A DNA stretch of 64,000 nucleotides from Cedecea davisae DSM 4568 (GTDB taxonomy: Bacteria; Pseudomonadota; Gammaproteobacteria; Enterobacterales; Enterobacteriaceae): the NCBI RefSeq assembly GCF_000412335.2, contig NZ_KE161030.1, positions 704,015 through 768,014 on the forward strand. Reading direction: 5' to 3'. The notes under the pieces were generated by a model. That model did not search any database. It worked only from the letters and a program-made list of their open reading frames with translations, and was not told the DNA's origin. A program made the translations under genes and the position numbers. Each line of letters begins with the position of its first letter. Position 1 is the first letter of the stretch. Shown in pieces: positions 8,727-17,399 of the stretch.

Positions 8727-8875
8727 TGACCTGCTCCCCATTAATAAACACACCCCAATGTGACCAACGTCCTCATCAGCTACATAAGGACACCCCATGA
8801 AAAGGCGTTTTACTGACAGCCAGCGCATAACCATTCTGAAGCAAGTCTCGGCCGGAACGCCGGTGGCGTTGTAAA
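8727..8875 (+). mobile_element. Remnant of an IS3-family insertion sequence (left end and start of orfA)
   Basis: A possible IS left terminus starts TGACCTGCTCCCC at 8727. At 8797 a frame begins MKRRFTDSQRITILKQV, the N-terminal helix-turn-helix block of IS3-family OrfA transposases, and stops after 25 codons at 8874. No orfB is found downstream and the next intact gene starts at 9038, so the element is truncated. Together with the integrase relic it marks this part of the window as recombined accessory DNA. Confidence 0.65.
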
Positions 8876-9037
8876 TAGACTCGTTCTGGGGCTATGGGAC
8901 ATCAGCCGCAGCGTCTATAATCCGGGCAGAGATTTGGTCTGCTAAAACCGTGGCTAATCATCTGTTGAGATAGCATAAAACCTTGCGACATCCGGGTTCC
9001 TGGTTGCCGTGAGCGACCTACATTCACAAAGGTTAAT

Positions 9038-9514
9038 ATGAAACAAATTACGTTCAGCGATCTACAAAAACAAAGTGAGCAAGCCGCAAACTCCCCTCGC
9101 TTACGTGCCCATCGCAATCTCCATCCTGAATTGAGCGACCCTGTTCAGCGCCTGGCTATTGCTATGGAACCGGGTACCTATGTTCGCCCTCACCGCCATC
9201 CACACACCTTTGAGCTGCTGACATCCCTTAGCGGGCGCTTTTTGGTATTGAATTTTGATGACAATGGCAACGTGACCCACCGCGTTGTGTTAGGTGAAGA
9301 CTGCAAAGTGCTGGAGACGGAGGCCGGGACCTGGCATGCGGTGTTGTCGCTGGATAAAGGTGGGGTTATTTTTGAGGTAAAACATGGGGCGTATCAGCCT
9401 GTAGCTGAGCAAGATATGGCCCCATGGGCACCCGCCGAAAACGAGCCGGGCACGGATGAGCTGATGAAATGGTATGCCGTGGCGCAAGTGGGAGATGGCG
9501 GTTTTTCCCTGTAA
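9038..9514 (+). CDS. WbuC-family cupin-fold metalloprotein
   Basis: This 158-residue protein matches the WbuC family: SPRLRAHRNLHPELSDPVQR followed by the metal-binding cupin motif PGTYVRPHRHPHTFE and a second cupin strand (WHAVLSLDKGGVIFEVKHG). WbuC genes usually sit in O-antigen or other polysaccharide clusters, but no sugar genes surround this one, so it may have been carried here alone. The biochemical role of the family is not well established. It is followed by a clear terminator and lies just after an IS relic, with promoter sequence probably in 8875-9037. Confidence 0.85.
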   Translation: MKQITFSDLQKQSEQAANSPRLRAHRNLHPELSDPVQRLAIAMEPGTYVRPHRHPHTFELLTSLSGRFLVLNFDDNGNVTHRVVLGEDCKVLETEAGTWHAVLSLDKGGVIFEVKHGAYQPVAEQDMAPWAPAENEPGTDELMKWYAVAQVGDGGFSL

Positions 9515-9561
9515 TATTACCGCACCCTCCCATATTCTTTCCCGGCCAGCGAAATAAAATT

Positions 9562-9584
9562 AAAGCCGTGTACAACGGCTTTTT
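9562..9584 (+). terminator. Rho-independent terminator of the WbuC-family gene
   Basis: A hairpin (AGCCGT at 9564-9569 pairing with ACGGCT at 9575-9580) is followed by a run of five T. It lies about 50 bp after the stop codon at 9514. Confidence 0.8.
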
Positions 9585-10037
9585 CCCGTCCTTATGTCGT
9601 GTTTTCAACTGAACTTGGCCCTGATTATGTCCGGATCATCTTCGGGGGCTGGTCAGTTAATCGAGCAGCTATGCTTCAGTGTAAAAAGCTGAGATGTTCG
9701 CACGCCGGAGCCGGTATTCTGGCCAGCATCTTGCCCGCAACGGATAACCCGAGAATCTGACAATAGCAGCGGTACAGCATAATGCTGGGTGACTGCTGAA
9801 GGGCACGTTGGTGGGGTGTTGCGTTTGCCGCATAAGGGAGCTTGAAATAAGGCTGATGATAGGGCAATCAGGACTCACTCCGTTTTTTTATACAACTTAA
9901 TTAAATAACTATTCATTGAGTTTTAAATTCTAAAGTAATTTATATTTTCGATTTTCAACAATTGTAAGTTATTTGTCTATGATTGTAATTTGATGACGCC
10001 AAAATCCAGTGCCTCGACTTTGTTTATCCTTTATTTA
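9585..10037. other. Intergenic stretch without a supported gene
   Basis: The left half has moderate GC with short minus-strand frames (for example 9676-9867, 63 codons). No ribosome binding site or family match supports them. The right half (from about 9880) is strongly AT-rich and probably holds promoter DNA for the psiE-like gene. I see no repeat or mobile-element end here. Confidence 0.4.
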
Positions 10038-10181
10038 ATGAGGCGGCATATACTCATCGTACTTAAAGCGCGGAAGCATTTTTTCGCGTTTAAGTATTTG
10101 GTCAAATGTCTCTCCTGGGGATTTTTTTGATGCTTTATACATCAGCTTCCGGCATCTCTTCTTTGGAGATGCCTTTTTTTA
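10038..10181 (+). promoter_or_regulatory. Structured leader with terminator-like hairpin upstream of psiE
   Basis: A stem-loop with one bulge pairs about 10060-10070 with 10084-10093. A second perfect 8-bp hairpin (10151-10158 with 10166-10173) is followed by seven T and ends five bases before the psiE-like ATG. A 30-codon frame (10038-10130, MRRHILIVLK...) ends 20 bp before the terminator hairpin. A GATGC at 10129-10133 could pair with GCATC inside the terminator stem. The layout is compatible with an attenuator, or with an sRNA whose terminator abuts psiE. Neither is proven. Confidence 0.4.
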
Positions 10182-10185
10182 ATAT

Positions 10186-10611
10186 ATGTGGTTTGGTATG
10201 TTTTTATCACTAAAAATAAAATGGACAGATGTCTTCACCGCGCTTATTCGTGGCATGCTTAACATAAGCCTCTGTTTTGTCGGCCTGATCTTAACAATCT
10301 TCCTTCTGCGGGAAGGGAGTTACATGGCAGCGATGCTCTATAACAATACCTCAGAGAAATCCTCATATGATTTGATTGAGGCTCTGGTGACGTATTTTCT
10401 ATTCTTTGAATTCGTTGCGCTGATAGTGGTTTACTTTAAATCGGGATGCCATTTCCCATTAAGGTATTTTATCTATATAGCCATCACGGCAATAATACGG
10501 TTATTGATTGTGGATCATTCCAGCGCTCAGGACACAATCCTGTATTGTGCGTCAATTTTCATTTTGTCTACCATTTTACTGTTCACTAAAAGTAAGAAGA
10601 TAGAGCCATAA
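10186..10611 (+). CDS. psiE: PsiE-family inner-membrane protein (phosphate-starvation inducible)
   Basis: The 141-residue protein has four hydrophobic segments and the PsiE family core: LCFVGLILTIFLLREG, YFLFFEFVALIVVYFKSG, then HFPLRYFIYIAITAIIRL and VDHSSAQD. In E. coli, PsiE is an inner-membrane protein of unknown function induced by phosphate starvation. No clear ribosome binding site precedes ATG 10186, because the upstream bases belong to a terminator-like hairpin and T-run. ATG 10198 is an alternative. It is followed after 64 bp by a yqhA homologue on the same strand. Confidence 0.85.
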   Translation: MWFGMFLSLKIKWTDVFTALIRGMLNISLCFVGLILTIFLLREGSYMAAMLYNNTSEKSSYDLIEALVTYFLFFEFVALIVVYFKSGCHFPLRYFIYIAITAIIRLLIVDHSSAQDTILYCASIFILSTILLFTKSKKIEP

Positions 10612-10675
10612 ATAACTCTTTTTCGCGTTAAAACTGGTGTTGTTTATTCATCTTTATAAGGGAGTGAGTCATTAT

Positions 10676-11140
10676 ATGGAGCGTTTGATTGAGAATCTGC
10701 TTTGTGCATCGCGCTGGTTATTAGCCCCGGTATATTTTGGGCTGTCATTGGCGCTTGTGGCATTAACGATTAAGTTTTTTCAGGAAATAGTGCATGTATT
10801 ACCGGATATCCTGCTGCTGCTGTCGCTTGTGGATATGGCACTGGTGGGGGGGTTATTGGTTATGGTCATGCTCTCCGGCTATGAGAACTTTGTCTCTCGC
10901 CTTAACGTTAAACACCTCAGTGAAAAGCTGAACTGGTTAGGGAAAGTTGACTCTACCTCGCTGAAAAATAAGGTTGCTGCCTCAATTGTCGCGATTTCAT
11001 CAATCCATCTGCTACGGGTTTTTATGGATGCCGGTAACTTTAATGATGGGAAGATAATGTGGTATGTCATTATGCATATGACATTTGTCCTTTCAGCCTT
11101 TGCCATGGGTATTCTGGATAAAATAACGCGTAAGGTGTGA
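10676..11140 (+). CDS. yqhA: YqhA-like inner-membrane protein (UPF0114) with an internal deletion
   Basis: The 154-residue protein starts at an ATG preceded by GGGAGTG and matches YqhA over its length: [57 protein letters not shown] and [12 protein letters not shown]. As I recall E. coli YqhA, about ten residues (around AESDLILV) sit between HVLP and LLLSLVDM. Here that piece is missing, leaving [15 protein letters not shown]. Function is unknown in the family. The gene is probably cotranscribed with psiE. A hairpin without a T-run (11169-11188) lies downstream. Confidence 0.88.
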   Translation: MERLIENLLCASRWLLAPVYFGLSLALVALTIKFFQEIVHVLPDILLLLSLVDMALVGGLLVMVMLSGYENFVSRLNVKHLSEKLNWLGKVDSTSLKNKVAASIVAISSIHLLRVFMDAGNFNDGKIMWYVIMHMTFVLSAFAMGILDKITRKV

Positions 11141-11285
11141 TTTTAAATCATGGCATCAGCTCAGGAGGCTGGCAGTTAAAACTGCCAGTAATGCTATCCA
11201 TCATCATGGAATGTATGAAAAATAGCCTGTGGCCGGAGAGTATAATCCGGCACAGATTTTATTCCCCACTGTTCTCCGGTCCCGA

Positions 11286-12704
11286 TTAAAATCGGTAAAG
11301 GCTAAATGCTTTAGGATCCAGTACAGGCGTCTCTCCCAGGAGAATATCTGCGGCAATAGAGGCGGAAACAGGGCTTTCAGTCATCCCCCAGCTTGTGGCC
11401 GTGTTAACCACCAGTCCCGGGCATTCTTGAACGGCAGAAATAATAGGTGATTCATCCGGCGCGACGGCCATAGCGCCACTCCATCGGTCAATCACTGTCG
11501 AATGGTTAAAAGCAGGAAACTCTTCCCTTAGTCGGGCAAGTGATCTATCTAAATCTTTGACATCCGGCAAGGCAACCATATCTCTGTTGCTCTCGAAGGG
11601 CGATACTTCATCCAGCTTCCAGTTCTTTTTTTGCTTAAATGAATTGAGCAATTGCTCGTTAATTGACAGATGGACTGCGGCATCGGGCTGAGCCAGCAGA
11701 GGAAGATATTTATAGCCATATTTAAATGAGTCTTCGACGATAGGGATGACCTCGATGCGAGGCGAGGTAGCATAGGTCCCATCAGCCTGCTCGCGGAAAA
11801 ACAGATTACCCGGTAAGGCAACATTCCCGCCAGGCAGCCCAACGGTGCCTGAAATCAATTGTTGAGACTGATATGCCGGCAGCGTTTCCAGGTCCACTCC
11901 GAGGTTTTGCATAAATAAACGTGACCATGCTCCGCCGCAGAGTACAACACGAGCTGTCTTTATCGAGCCTCTTTCGGTGACCACATCGGAAACAGCGCCG
12001 CCCTGGGTTTCAATTCCCCGCGCGGCACACTGCGTATATATTTTGATCCCAAGTCTTTTGGCATACTCGGCAATCTTAAAGGTCGCAATTTCAGGATCGA
12101 GGCTGCCGGAATCCTCTTCAAAACCTGCCACCTTCCAGGATGAAACAGCCCCTGCCAGACGCTGTTTTAACTCATTACCCTCGATAATTCTGGTTTGAAG
12201 AGGGTTTGCTCCACCGACTTCCTCCTTCTTCCGGGCAATCCACTTCGTCACATTATCTAAGTCGTCGTCGTCAAAGGGGACTTCAACTCGCCCCTGGGTT
12301 CGGTAGCTGGTATCTGCCCCGATCATGGCATTCATCTCACGCCAATGCTGTTTCCCCAGATGATGGAGCATGAATGTCTGGCCTTCCATTTTATAGGTAA
12401 TAAGCTGGCCATAAAAACGAGATGATTGCTCGCCTGCAATATTCCCTTTCTCCAGAATAACAACGGACAATCCTTTTTTCGTCAGATTTATCGCTGTCAT
12501 AATACCGAGTATGCCCGCGCCAATGACGACGACATCTGCCGACTTTGAAATATTACCTTCCGTACCCGAAACAAAACCATATCTTGGTCTGCCTGCGACC
12601 AGTCTTCCCTCTTGTTTGAGCATTGGGGGAAGAACTCCGGCTACCGCACCTGCAGCGCATATAGCCGCCCCGCCTAATATTAACTTTCTCCTGCTTATAT
12701 TCAT
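11286..12704 (-). CDS. Tat-exported FAD-dependent oxidoreductase (DadA/glycine-oxidase fold)
   Basis: This 472-residue protein has a twin-arginine signal (ISRRKLILGG followed by a hydrophobic segment), a dinucleotide-binding motif at about residue 58 (VVVIGAGILGIMTAINL) with an acidic end (VILEKG), a second cofactor-contact region (VVLCGGAWSRLF) and a C-terminal FAD motif (DESPIISAV, then NTATSWGMTESP). This is the DadA/ThiO-like fold oxidising C-N bonds of amino acids or amines, probably in the periplasm. The substrate cannot be told from sequence. It lies downstream of the alpha-fimbrial operon on the same strand, 106 bp after the adhesin stop, with no obvious functional link. Confidence 0.8.
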   Translation of the reverse strand: MNISRRKLILGGAAICAAGAVAGVLPPMLKQEGRLVAGRPRYGFVSGTEGNISKSADVVVIGAGILGIMTAINLTKKGLSVVILEKGNIAGEQSSRFYGQLITYKMEGQTFMLHHLGKQHWREMNAMIGADTSYRTQGRVEVPFDDDDLDNVTKWIARKKEEVGGANPLQTRIIEGNELKQRLAGAVSSWKVAGFEEDSGSLDPEIATFKIAEYAKRLGIKIYTQCAARGIETQGGAVSDVVTERGSIKTARVVLCGGAWSRLFMQNLGVDLETLPAYQSQQLISGTVGLPGGNVALPGNLFFREQADGTYATSPRIEVIPIVEDSFKYGYKYLPLLAQPDAAVHLSINEQLLNSFKQKKNWKLDEVSPFESNRDMVALPDVKDLDRSLARLREEFPAFNHSTVIDRWSGAMAVAPDESPIISAVQECPGLVVNTATSWGMTESPVSASIAADILLGETPVLDPKAFSLYRF

Positions 12705-12810
12705 ACATCCGCCTTAGCAAGGTTGCTTTAGAGTTTAATAAGTTGATTTGGTTATTAATAAATAAAAGCCGCTCGCATATAAGTGCAATTATATAAATAG
12801 ACGAACAGTT

Positions 12811-14070
12811 TTATTTTTTAACGTCATCTCGCCACGATTGCGTGGTGGGGGTATAAACTACCTTAAGCGTTCCTGAGTAACGCCCCTGGCTCTTTGATGA
12901 TATTTTGAACTCCGGGACTCGGAAGGTTAATGGCGCCGGCACGCATTGAACCAGGCCAGTTACGCCAGGCAGATTAACCAGTTTAGTTTTAACTTTCCCT
13001 TCATCTGCACTCACGCCGGTCCAGATAATAGGCTCGCCATTTTTAACTGTTTGTGCCCCACCTGTAACGGGATTGATAACAGAAAGATTGTAATCAAGCC
13101 GTTTGTCAGCATCCGTTGATGCACCCGGCGCGTATATGGAAAACTCTCCGGTTTTTCTTCCCGGTGCCTGTTTTCCCTCATCCGTGAATAACAGGCTGAT
13201 CTGGTTTGAACTTGAGTTGCTCCCATCATATAAACACATATCTATTGTCCTGTTTGCATCAGCGACGGCCGTGCGGTCGCCAAATTTTTTAATTCTTAGC
13301 CCAAGGTCAACTAAAGGCGTCGATGCACCAAATTCAGGGAAATAAATTTGCTGTGTGCCATAGTCGGTTATTTTTAGCGATATAGTTGAATTCCATGAGC
13401 CAAATCTGCTGCCGCTACATCCCTGACTCGCCTGATTTTTCCCCGGAGCTGGACAATCTTTAACCCATTTAGTCAGATACATTATTAAATGTGCATTCCA
13501 TGTCCCCGGAGTTAGCTTTAAAAGCTCCGAGCGATTTATCTTCAGTGAGAATGTAATAGGGTTGTCAGAAGTATAAGTCGTGGCATTCCAGAGGCTTACT
13601 TTAAGTAAAGAGGGGATTCTCTTTGCACCATCGAGCGTTAAATCTACAGTCTTTCCGGTCTTCTCATTACTGAAACGCAATACTAATTTTCCATCAAAAA
13701 GAGGGCCAGTTTTTCCATTACCCCAATATGGATTTGTTGGGCATGATCCGTTTGAAGGATCGGTACGCGTATAACAAGTTAAAGTATTATTTCTATTTTT
13801 ATTAACCTCAGCGCTATTGGCGCTTCCGCCTGGAGGGGACATGCCACCAAAAAGATTATCAAAGATAATTACTGAGCCTGGTAATGATGCTTTATCCATT
13901 GTAACTTCGACATTAAAGTCATGCGAGGAAGGCGCTATTTCATCGGCCTGCAATATGGGCGCGTACAGACCATAAAATATTGTTGTGGTCATCAATAATA
14001 TGAACTTGATAAAAGAGTTAGAGAGAATTTCAGATGTTTGCTTTTTGTGGGGTTCTAAAATAAGGCACAT
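12811..14070 (-). CDS. Alpha-fimbrial tip adhesin (CblD/CfaE family)
   Basis: The 419-residue protein is the last gene of the alpha (CS1-like) operon, six bases after the usher stop. The sequence AAGGAG inside the usher end supplies its ribosome binding site. A signal peptide follows a longish n-region and ends near ILQAD. The body shows features of CblD/CfaE-type adhesins: a Cys-rich N-terminal receptor domain (LTCYTRTDPSNGSCP, KDCPAPGKNQASQGCSG) and a C-terminal pilin domain beginning NYNLSVINPVTGG and ending RYSGTLKVVYTP. The assignment rests on position and domain plan. The ligand is unknown. Confidence 0.8.
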   Translation of the reverse strand: MCLILEPHKKQTSEILSNSFIKFILLMTTTIFYGLYAPILQADEIAPSSHDFNVEVTMDKASLPGSVIIFDNLFGGMSPPGGSANSAEVNKNRNNTLTCYTRTDPSNGSCPTNPYWGNGKTGPLFDGKLVLRFSNEKTGKTVDLTLDGAKRIPSLLKVSLWNATTYTSDNPITFSLKINRSELLKLTPGTWNAHLIMYLTKWVKDCPAPGKNQASQGCSGSRFGSWNSTISLKITDYGTQQIYFPEFGASTPLVDLGLRIKKFGDRTAVADANRTIDMCLYDGSNSSSNQISLLFTDEGKQAPGRKTGEFSIYAPGASTDADKRLDYNLSVINPVTGGAQTVKNGEPIIWTGVSADEGKVKTKLVNLPGVTGLVQCVPAPLTFRVPEFKISSKSQGRYSGTLKVVYTPTTQSWRDDVKK

Positions 14071-14076
14071 TAAGCA

Positions 14077-16782
14077 CTACTCCTTGTTCATAGCCGTGGA
14101 TTTGGTCTGCTGCGTCATTCCCGCGGTCATTAACTCAGCCTGTTTTTGTTCGGCTGCAGGTAAACTTGCCAGCTCTGTGCGTTGGCATGATGTTGTCCCC
14201 ACATAGCGAATAACATCCCGCACCACGCTAACGTTCATTCTGCATTGCCAGTAAGCGTTGTCTTTCATTACGTAAAGGGTCTTAATATTGTTTGCTGTCT
14301 CAAGCGTAAAGTTGCCCTTTCCTAAAGGTGTCCATGACATAACATTTAATGGAATGGCCCCTTCCAGCGGCTGCCTGCCACTATCTATTAATCTGCCAAG
14401 CCATGTATAACGGGCATCAACTTTCACTTCTCTGTTAAATGTTTTTCCCGGTGTCATAAAGACTTTTCTTGCACCCGTTCCTTTGCTTATCTCGCTGCTT
14501 ATGCCTGCGGAGGAGGCCTGTGACTCAGTGACATCAATCGTGCTTTCCCTATAACCGGGAACGGTAAAGAGCGCCCGGCTGTTGCTCTGGACGTCACTTC
14601 TGCCGCTGTTATCTACTGACACATTCACATGCGACTTTTCTGGCTCGCTGTCTTGTTCCACATTGACGGTTATTGCCGAAGATGGGGCTCCACCACTCCA
14701 GCGGCCGACAACAAACCCTTTCCGATCGAGGATCAGTGACGAGCTGTAATTGCCGCTGCTATTGAGGATGTGCCCGCTTGTCGTGCGATCCCATGCATCA
14801 CTTAGGGTCAGTGAGCCCGTGCCGTACTGGCCTCCCATACGTCCATAAACTGAAGACGTAACGGTATCGGTGTTCACGCCATTGAGTGATATGCCCGTCT
14901 CATTTTCACCGCTCTCATCGCTATATTGGCTGTAGGCTGCGTTATATCCGAGCTGGGTATTACCTTGTTTACTGGCCTGCCAGCTAGCTCCCCCAGAGAA
15001 TGAACGGCGCTTTCCGCCCACGTCATTCCGGCTGCCGGAGAAAGATAATGTGATGAAGATCCCTTTGTCCTGAGCGTTAAACGCGCTTTCGTTTCTTATA
15101 AAAGCATTCAGGCTGGAGGTGAGGTTGATATCACTGATGTTAAATGTACGTGTGACACCCGCTTGCCAGGTCCTGCTGCGGGAATGGGTCTGATAAATCT
15201 TTTCCCATGGAACACCCGCCGGGTTATGGGGATCATAATCGACCAAATCCCTGCGATACACATAGCGGCCCTGATTACTGTTAAGCGAATAACCCAGCGT
15301 GCCGTACCATTTTTCAAGCGGGACTGAAAGCATCACATTTGTACTTTTATAGCAGCCGTTAAAACTGTACCGGTGCAGCCCCTGGGCGTTACATTGAGCT
15401 GCCGTCATCGCACTACGATAAAAGCTCAAGGAAAAACCATCGTTGTAATTGAGTTGCTGAATATTGCCTCTTGATCCTTCGCTCCCGTGCAGATAGCTCG
15501 CTCTTGACGTCAAGAGACCGTCCAGCCAGCCCGAGTCAAAACCATGTGACCAGTCAATAGCGCCCTCCCAGTAGCTGGCGCTATTAAACAGTGCCGTACC
15601 GGCCGTCAGGGCAGTATTGCTATTCATCGGTAATTTGAGACCGGCCTGAATAACCTGCTTGTCGCTGTCGTTTTCATGCGTGTCATCCGTATCCGGCGAG
15701 CCCGCCTGGACAAACCACTGCGGAGTGCTGGATGAAAACCCGCCCAGGCCGGTATAAGGCACCGTCTCGGTCCTTACCAGTTGGTTATCCTCATATACCC
15801 GGAGGGTTAATGTGTAACTGCCCATCGGAAATGAACGGGTGTCGAGTTCCTGCGGCCCGGGCTTTAAATAGAATGAAGCGAGTAGCTGACGATCTCTGTA
15901 AGCATCAACCCTTGCCTCTCTGGACAGAAAAATATTGACCGGTGTACCGCCGGAGACATTATCCATATTGACCCAGGCGAGGGTGGAGCCGGCTCTTATG
16001 CCACGCATTTTCCCCAGCGGTAACTGGCTAAGGTTAATATTCCCGCCGCTATTACTGAAAACATCCCGCGAATCCATAACGCCGGCCTGCACATAAAACC
16101 GCTTTAAAAAATCTTGTCTGAAGTAGGCATTATTGATGGCGGTGTCATGGGTGCTTTCCTTGCCGGAACGTTGTCCCTGCCAGTTCCAGTCAACATTCAG
16201 GTAACCATTTTCCGTAATACCCAGAGAACCATTGCCCTGCACTGAAGCTGACTGATAGTGCCTGTCTGTCACAAAATTAATATTTTGCTGGTGAATAAAA
16301 GCATTGCGACTTTCTAGGCTGGAGACGTAATAAATATTCTTCTGCTTTTTTTCCGGAAGATAGTGGTTACTAATAAACAGGATAGTCCTGGCATTATTTT
16401 CGTCATAGATAATATCGGCAGTATCCGTTTTGAGAAAGTCGCACCCGGGCGTGCCGCCGCTGCTGCTGCATGAAAGCTTGCTGTTACGGTTAAAAGGTTT
16501 CTTTAGTTCATTATGTAACATTGCATTGAGGTCAGGATTATCCGGATATATTTTATTGATGGCAGAAACGACCGCGTCGGGTTGTAGAAACTGGACGCTT
16601 TCGAGATCCACATGAGTCTGGAAAACCCCCAGAGACTGACCATAAAGATAAACATCGGTGAGAACCGTTTGACCCCTGGCCAGTTCCTCAAAACCCTGCG
16701 GGATGCGCACGGATGCATGAAGCGAACATGATGCTGAATAAGCGAAAATTAAGAAGAAAACAGGCAAGGACCGCATGTTCAT
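14077..16782 (-). CDS. Alpha-type fimbrial usher (CfaC/TcfC family)
   Basis: The 901-residue outer-membrane usher begins with a signal peptide (ending near CSLHAS) and an N-terminal domain of the alpha class (IPQGFEELARGQTVLTDVYL, GVFQTHVDLESVQFL). The barrel contains DVFSNSGGNINLSQLPLG and a plug segment (FYLKPGPQELDTRSFPMGSY). The C-terminal region has paired cysteines (YWQCRMNV and TTSCQRTE). This class secretes CS1/CFA-I-like pili and is only distantly related to PapC/FimD ushers. It sits between the major pilin and adhesin genes, as in cbl, cfa and tcf operons. Confidence 0.9.
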   Translation of the reverse strand: MNMRSLPVFFLIFAYSASCSLHASVRIPQGFEELARGQTVLTDVYLYGQSLGVFQTHVDLESVQFLQPDAVVSAINKIYPDNPDLNAMLHNELKKPFNRNSKLSCSSSGGTPGCDFLKTDTADIIYDENNARTILFISNHYLPEKKQKNIYYVSSLESRNAFIHQQNINFVTDRHYQSASVQGNGSLGITENGYLNVDWNWQGQRSGKESTHDTAINNAYFRQDFLKRFYVQAGVMDSRDVFSNSGGNINLSQLPLGKMRGIRAGSTLAWVNMDNVSGGTPVNIFLSREARVDAYRDRQLLASFYLKPGPQELDTRSFPMGSYTLTLRVYEDNQLVRTETVPYTGLGGFSSSTPQWFVQAGSPDTDDTHENDSDKQVIQAGLKLPMNSNTALTAGTALFNSASYWEGAIDWSHGFDSGWLDGLLTSRASYLHGSEGSRGNIQQLNYNDGFSLSFYRSAMTAAQCNAQGLHRYSFNGCYKSTNVMLSVPLEKWYGTLGYSLNSNQGRYVYRRDLVDYDPHNPAGVPWEKIYQTHSRSRTWQAGVTRTFNISDINLTSSLNAFIRNESAFNAQDKGIFITLSFSGSRNDVGGKRRSFSGGASWQASKQGNTQLGYNAAYSQYSDESGENETGISLNGVNTDTVTSSVYGRMGGQYGTGSLTLSDAWDRTTSGHILNSSGNYSSSLILDRKGFVVGRWSGGAPSSAITVNVEQDSEPEKSHVNVSVDNSGRSDVQSNSRALFTVPGYRESTIDVTESQASSAGISSEISKGTGARKVFMTPGKTFNREVKVDARYTWLGRLIDSGRQPLEGAIPLNVMSWTPLGKGNFTLETANNIKTLYVMKDNAYWQCRMNVSVVRDVIRYVGTTSCQRTELASLPAAEQKQAELMTAGMTQQTKSTAMNKE

Positions 16783-16799
16783 CCATGAACTCCCATCAG

Positions 16800-16827
16800 A
16801 AATGACAGGGTTGGCACCCTGTCATTT
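16800..16827 (-). other. Strong hairpin between alpha-pilin and usher genes
   Basis: A perfect 12-bp inverted repeat (16800-16811 with 16816-16827, four-base loop) lies between the pilin stop (16839) and the usher start (16782). No clear T-run follows on the minus strand, so partial termination or 3'-end protection of the pilin mRNA is more likely than full termination. Confidence 0.75.
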
Positions 16828-16838
16828 GAGTTGACTAA

Positions 16839-17360
16839 TTACTTATTGCCACCTGGCTTTTCTGCTGGCGCAGTGGCCTGCGTTACCACCATGCTTACGA
16901 TCCCAGTGTAAGAGCCCGCAGCCGTTACTGGTCCTGGATTGTCCTGAGCAATGACCAGAGGCATGGTTGAAGAACCGTTAGCAATACCGCTCGGGAAGGC
17001 AGTGGCATATTCCAGAGTGATAGGGGTGGTAGACAATTTTGTACCGTTAACAGATACGCTTAATGGAATAGCATTGCTGCCATTGGCATCCGTCAGGGTC
17101 GGGGTATTAGCCAGGCTGACGCTGAGTGCTTTATCTTCTTTATTCGACCAGAACTTAATATTTTCTTTATGTGCCGCAAGTCCTTTCCCCGGTAGGTATT
17201 GCATCGCTACGGAAGAAGGGAGAGGAGAGCCATCGGCATTGGTAACGTCAACCGTCGGGTCAATATCTGCTGTTACTGTAATATCTCTTTGTACAGCATT
17301 AGCGCAAAAAGTGGTTGCCAGAATACCGCCTAAGCAGAGCAGGTTAAGTTTGTTTTTCAT
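16839..17360 (-). CDS. Alpha-fimbrial major subunit (CfaB/CblA/TcfB family)
   Basis: The 173-residue protein has a signal peptide ending near CANA. The mature N-terminus VQRDITVTADIDPTVDV is the donor-strand motif of CS1-type major pilins. No cysteines are seen in the mature part, as is usual for this pilin class. The C-terminal strand (SYTGIVSMVVTQ) completes the fold, and a short Pro/Gly/Lys tail follows. It follows the chaperone by 39 bp and is separated from the usher by a strong hairpin. Confidence 0.9.
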   Translation of the reverse strand: MKNKLNLLCLGGILATTFCANAVQRDITVTADIDPTVDVTNADGSPLPSSVAMQYLPGKGLAAHKENIKFWSNKEDKALSVSLANTPTLTDANGSNAIPLSVSVNGTKLSTTPITLEYATAFPSGIANGSSTMPLVIAQDNPGPVTAAGSYTGIVSMVVTQATAPAEKPGGNK

Positions 17361-17399
17361 TTAACATTCCTTTTGTTGTTTTCCCATTTTCGGGAAGGG

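Noticed and set aside
9669-9878. Two overlapping minus-strand frames of 63-69 codons
   Set aside because: No ribosome binding site, signal peptide or known family. They lie in a stretch that looks non-coding.
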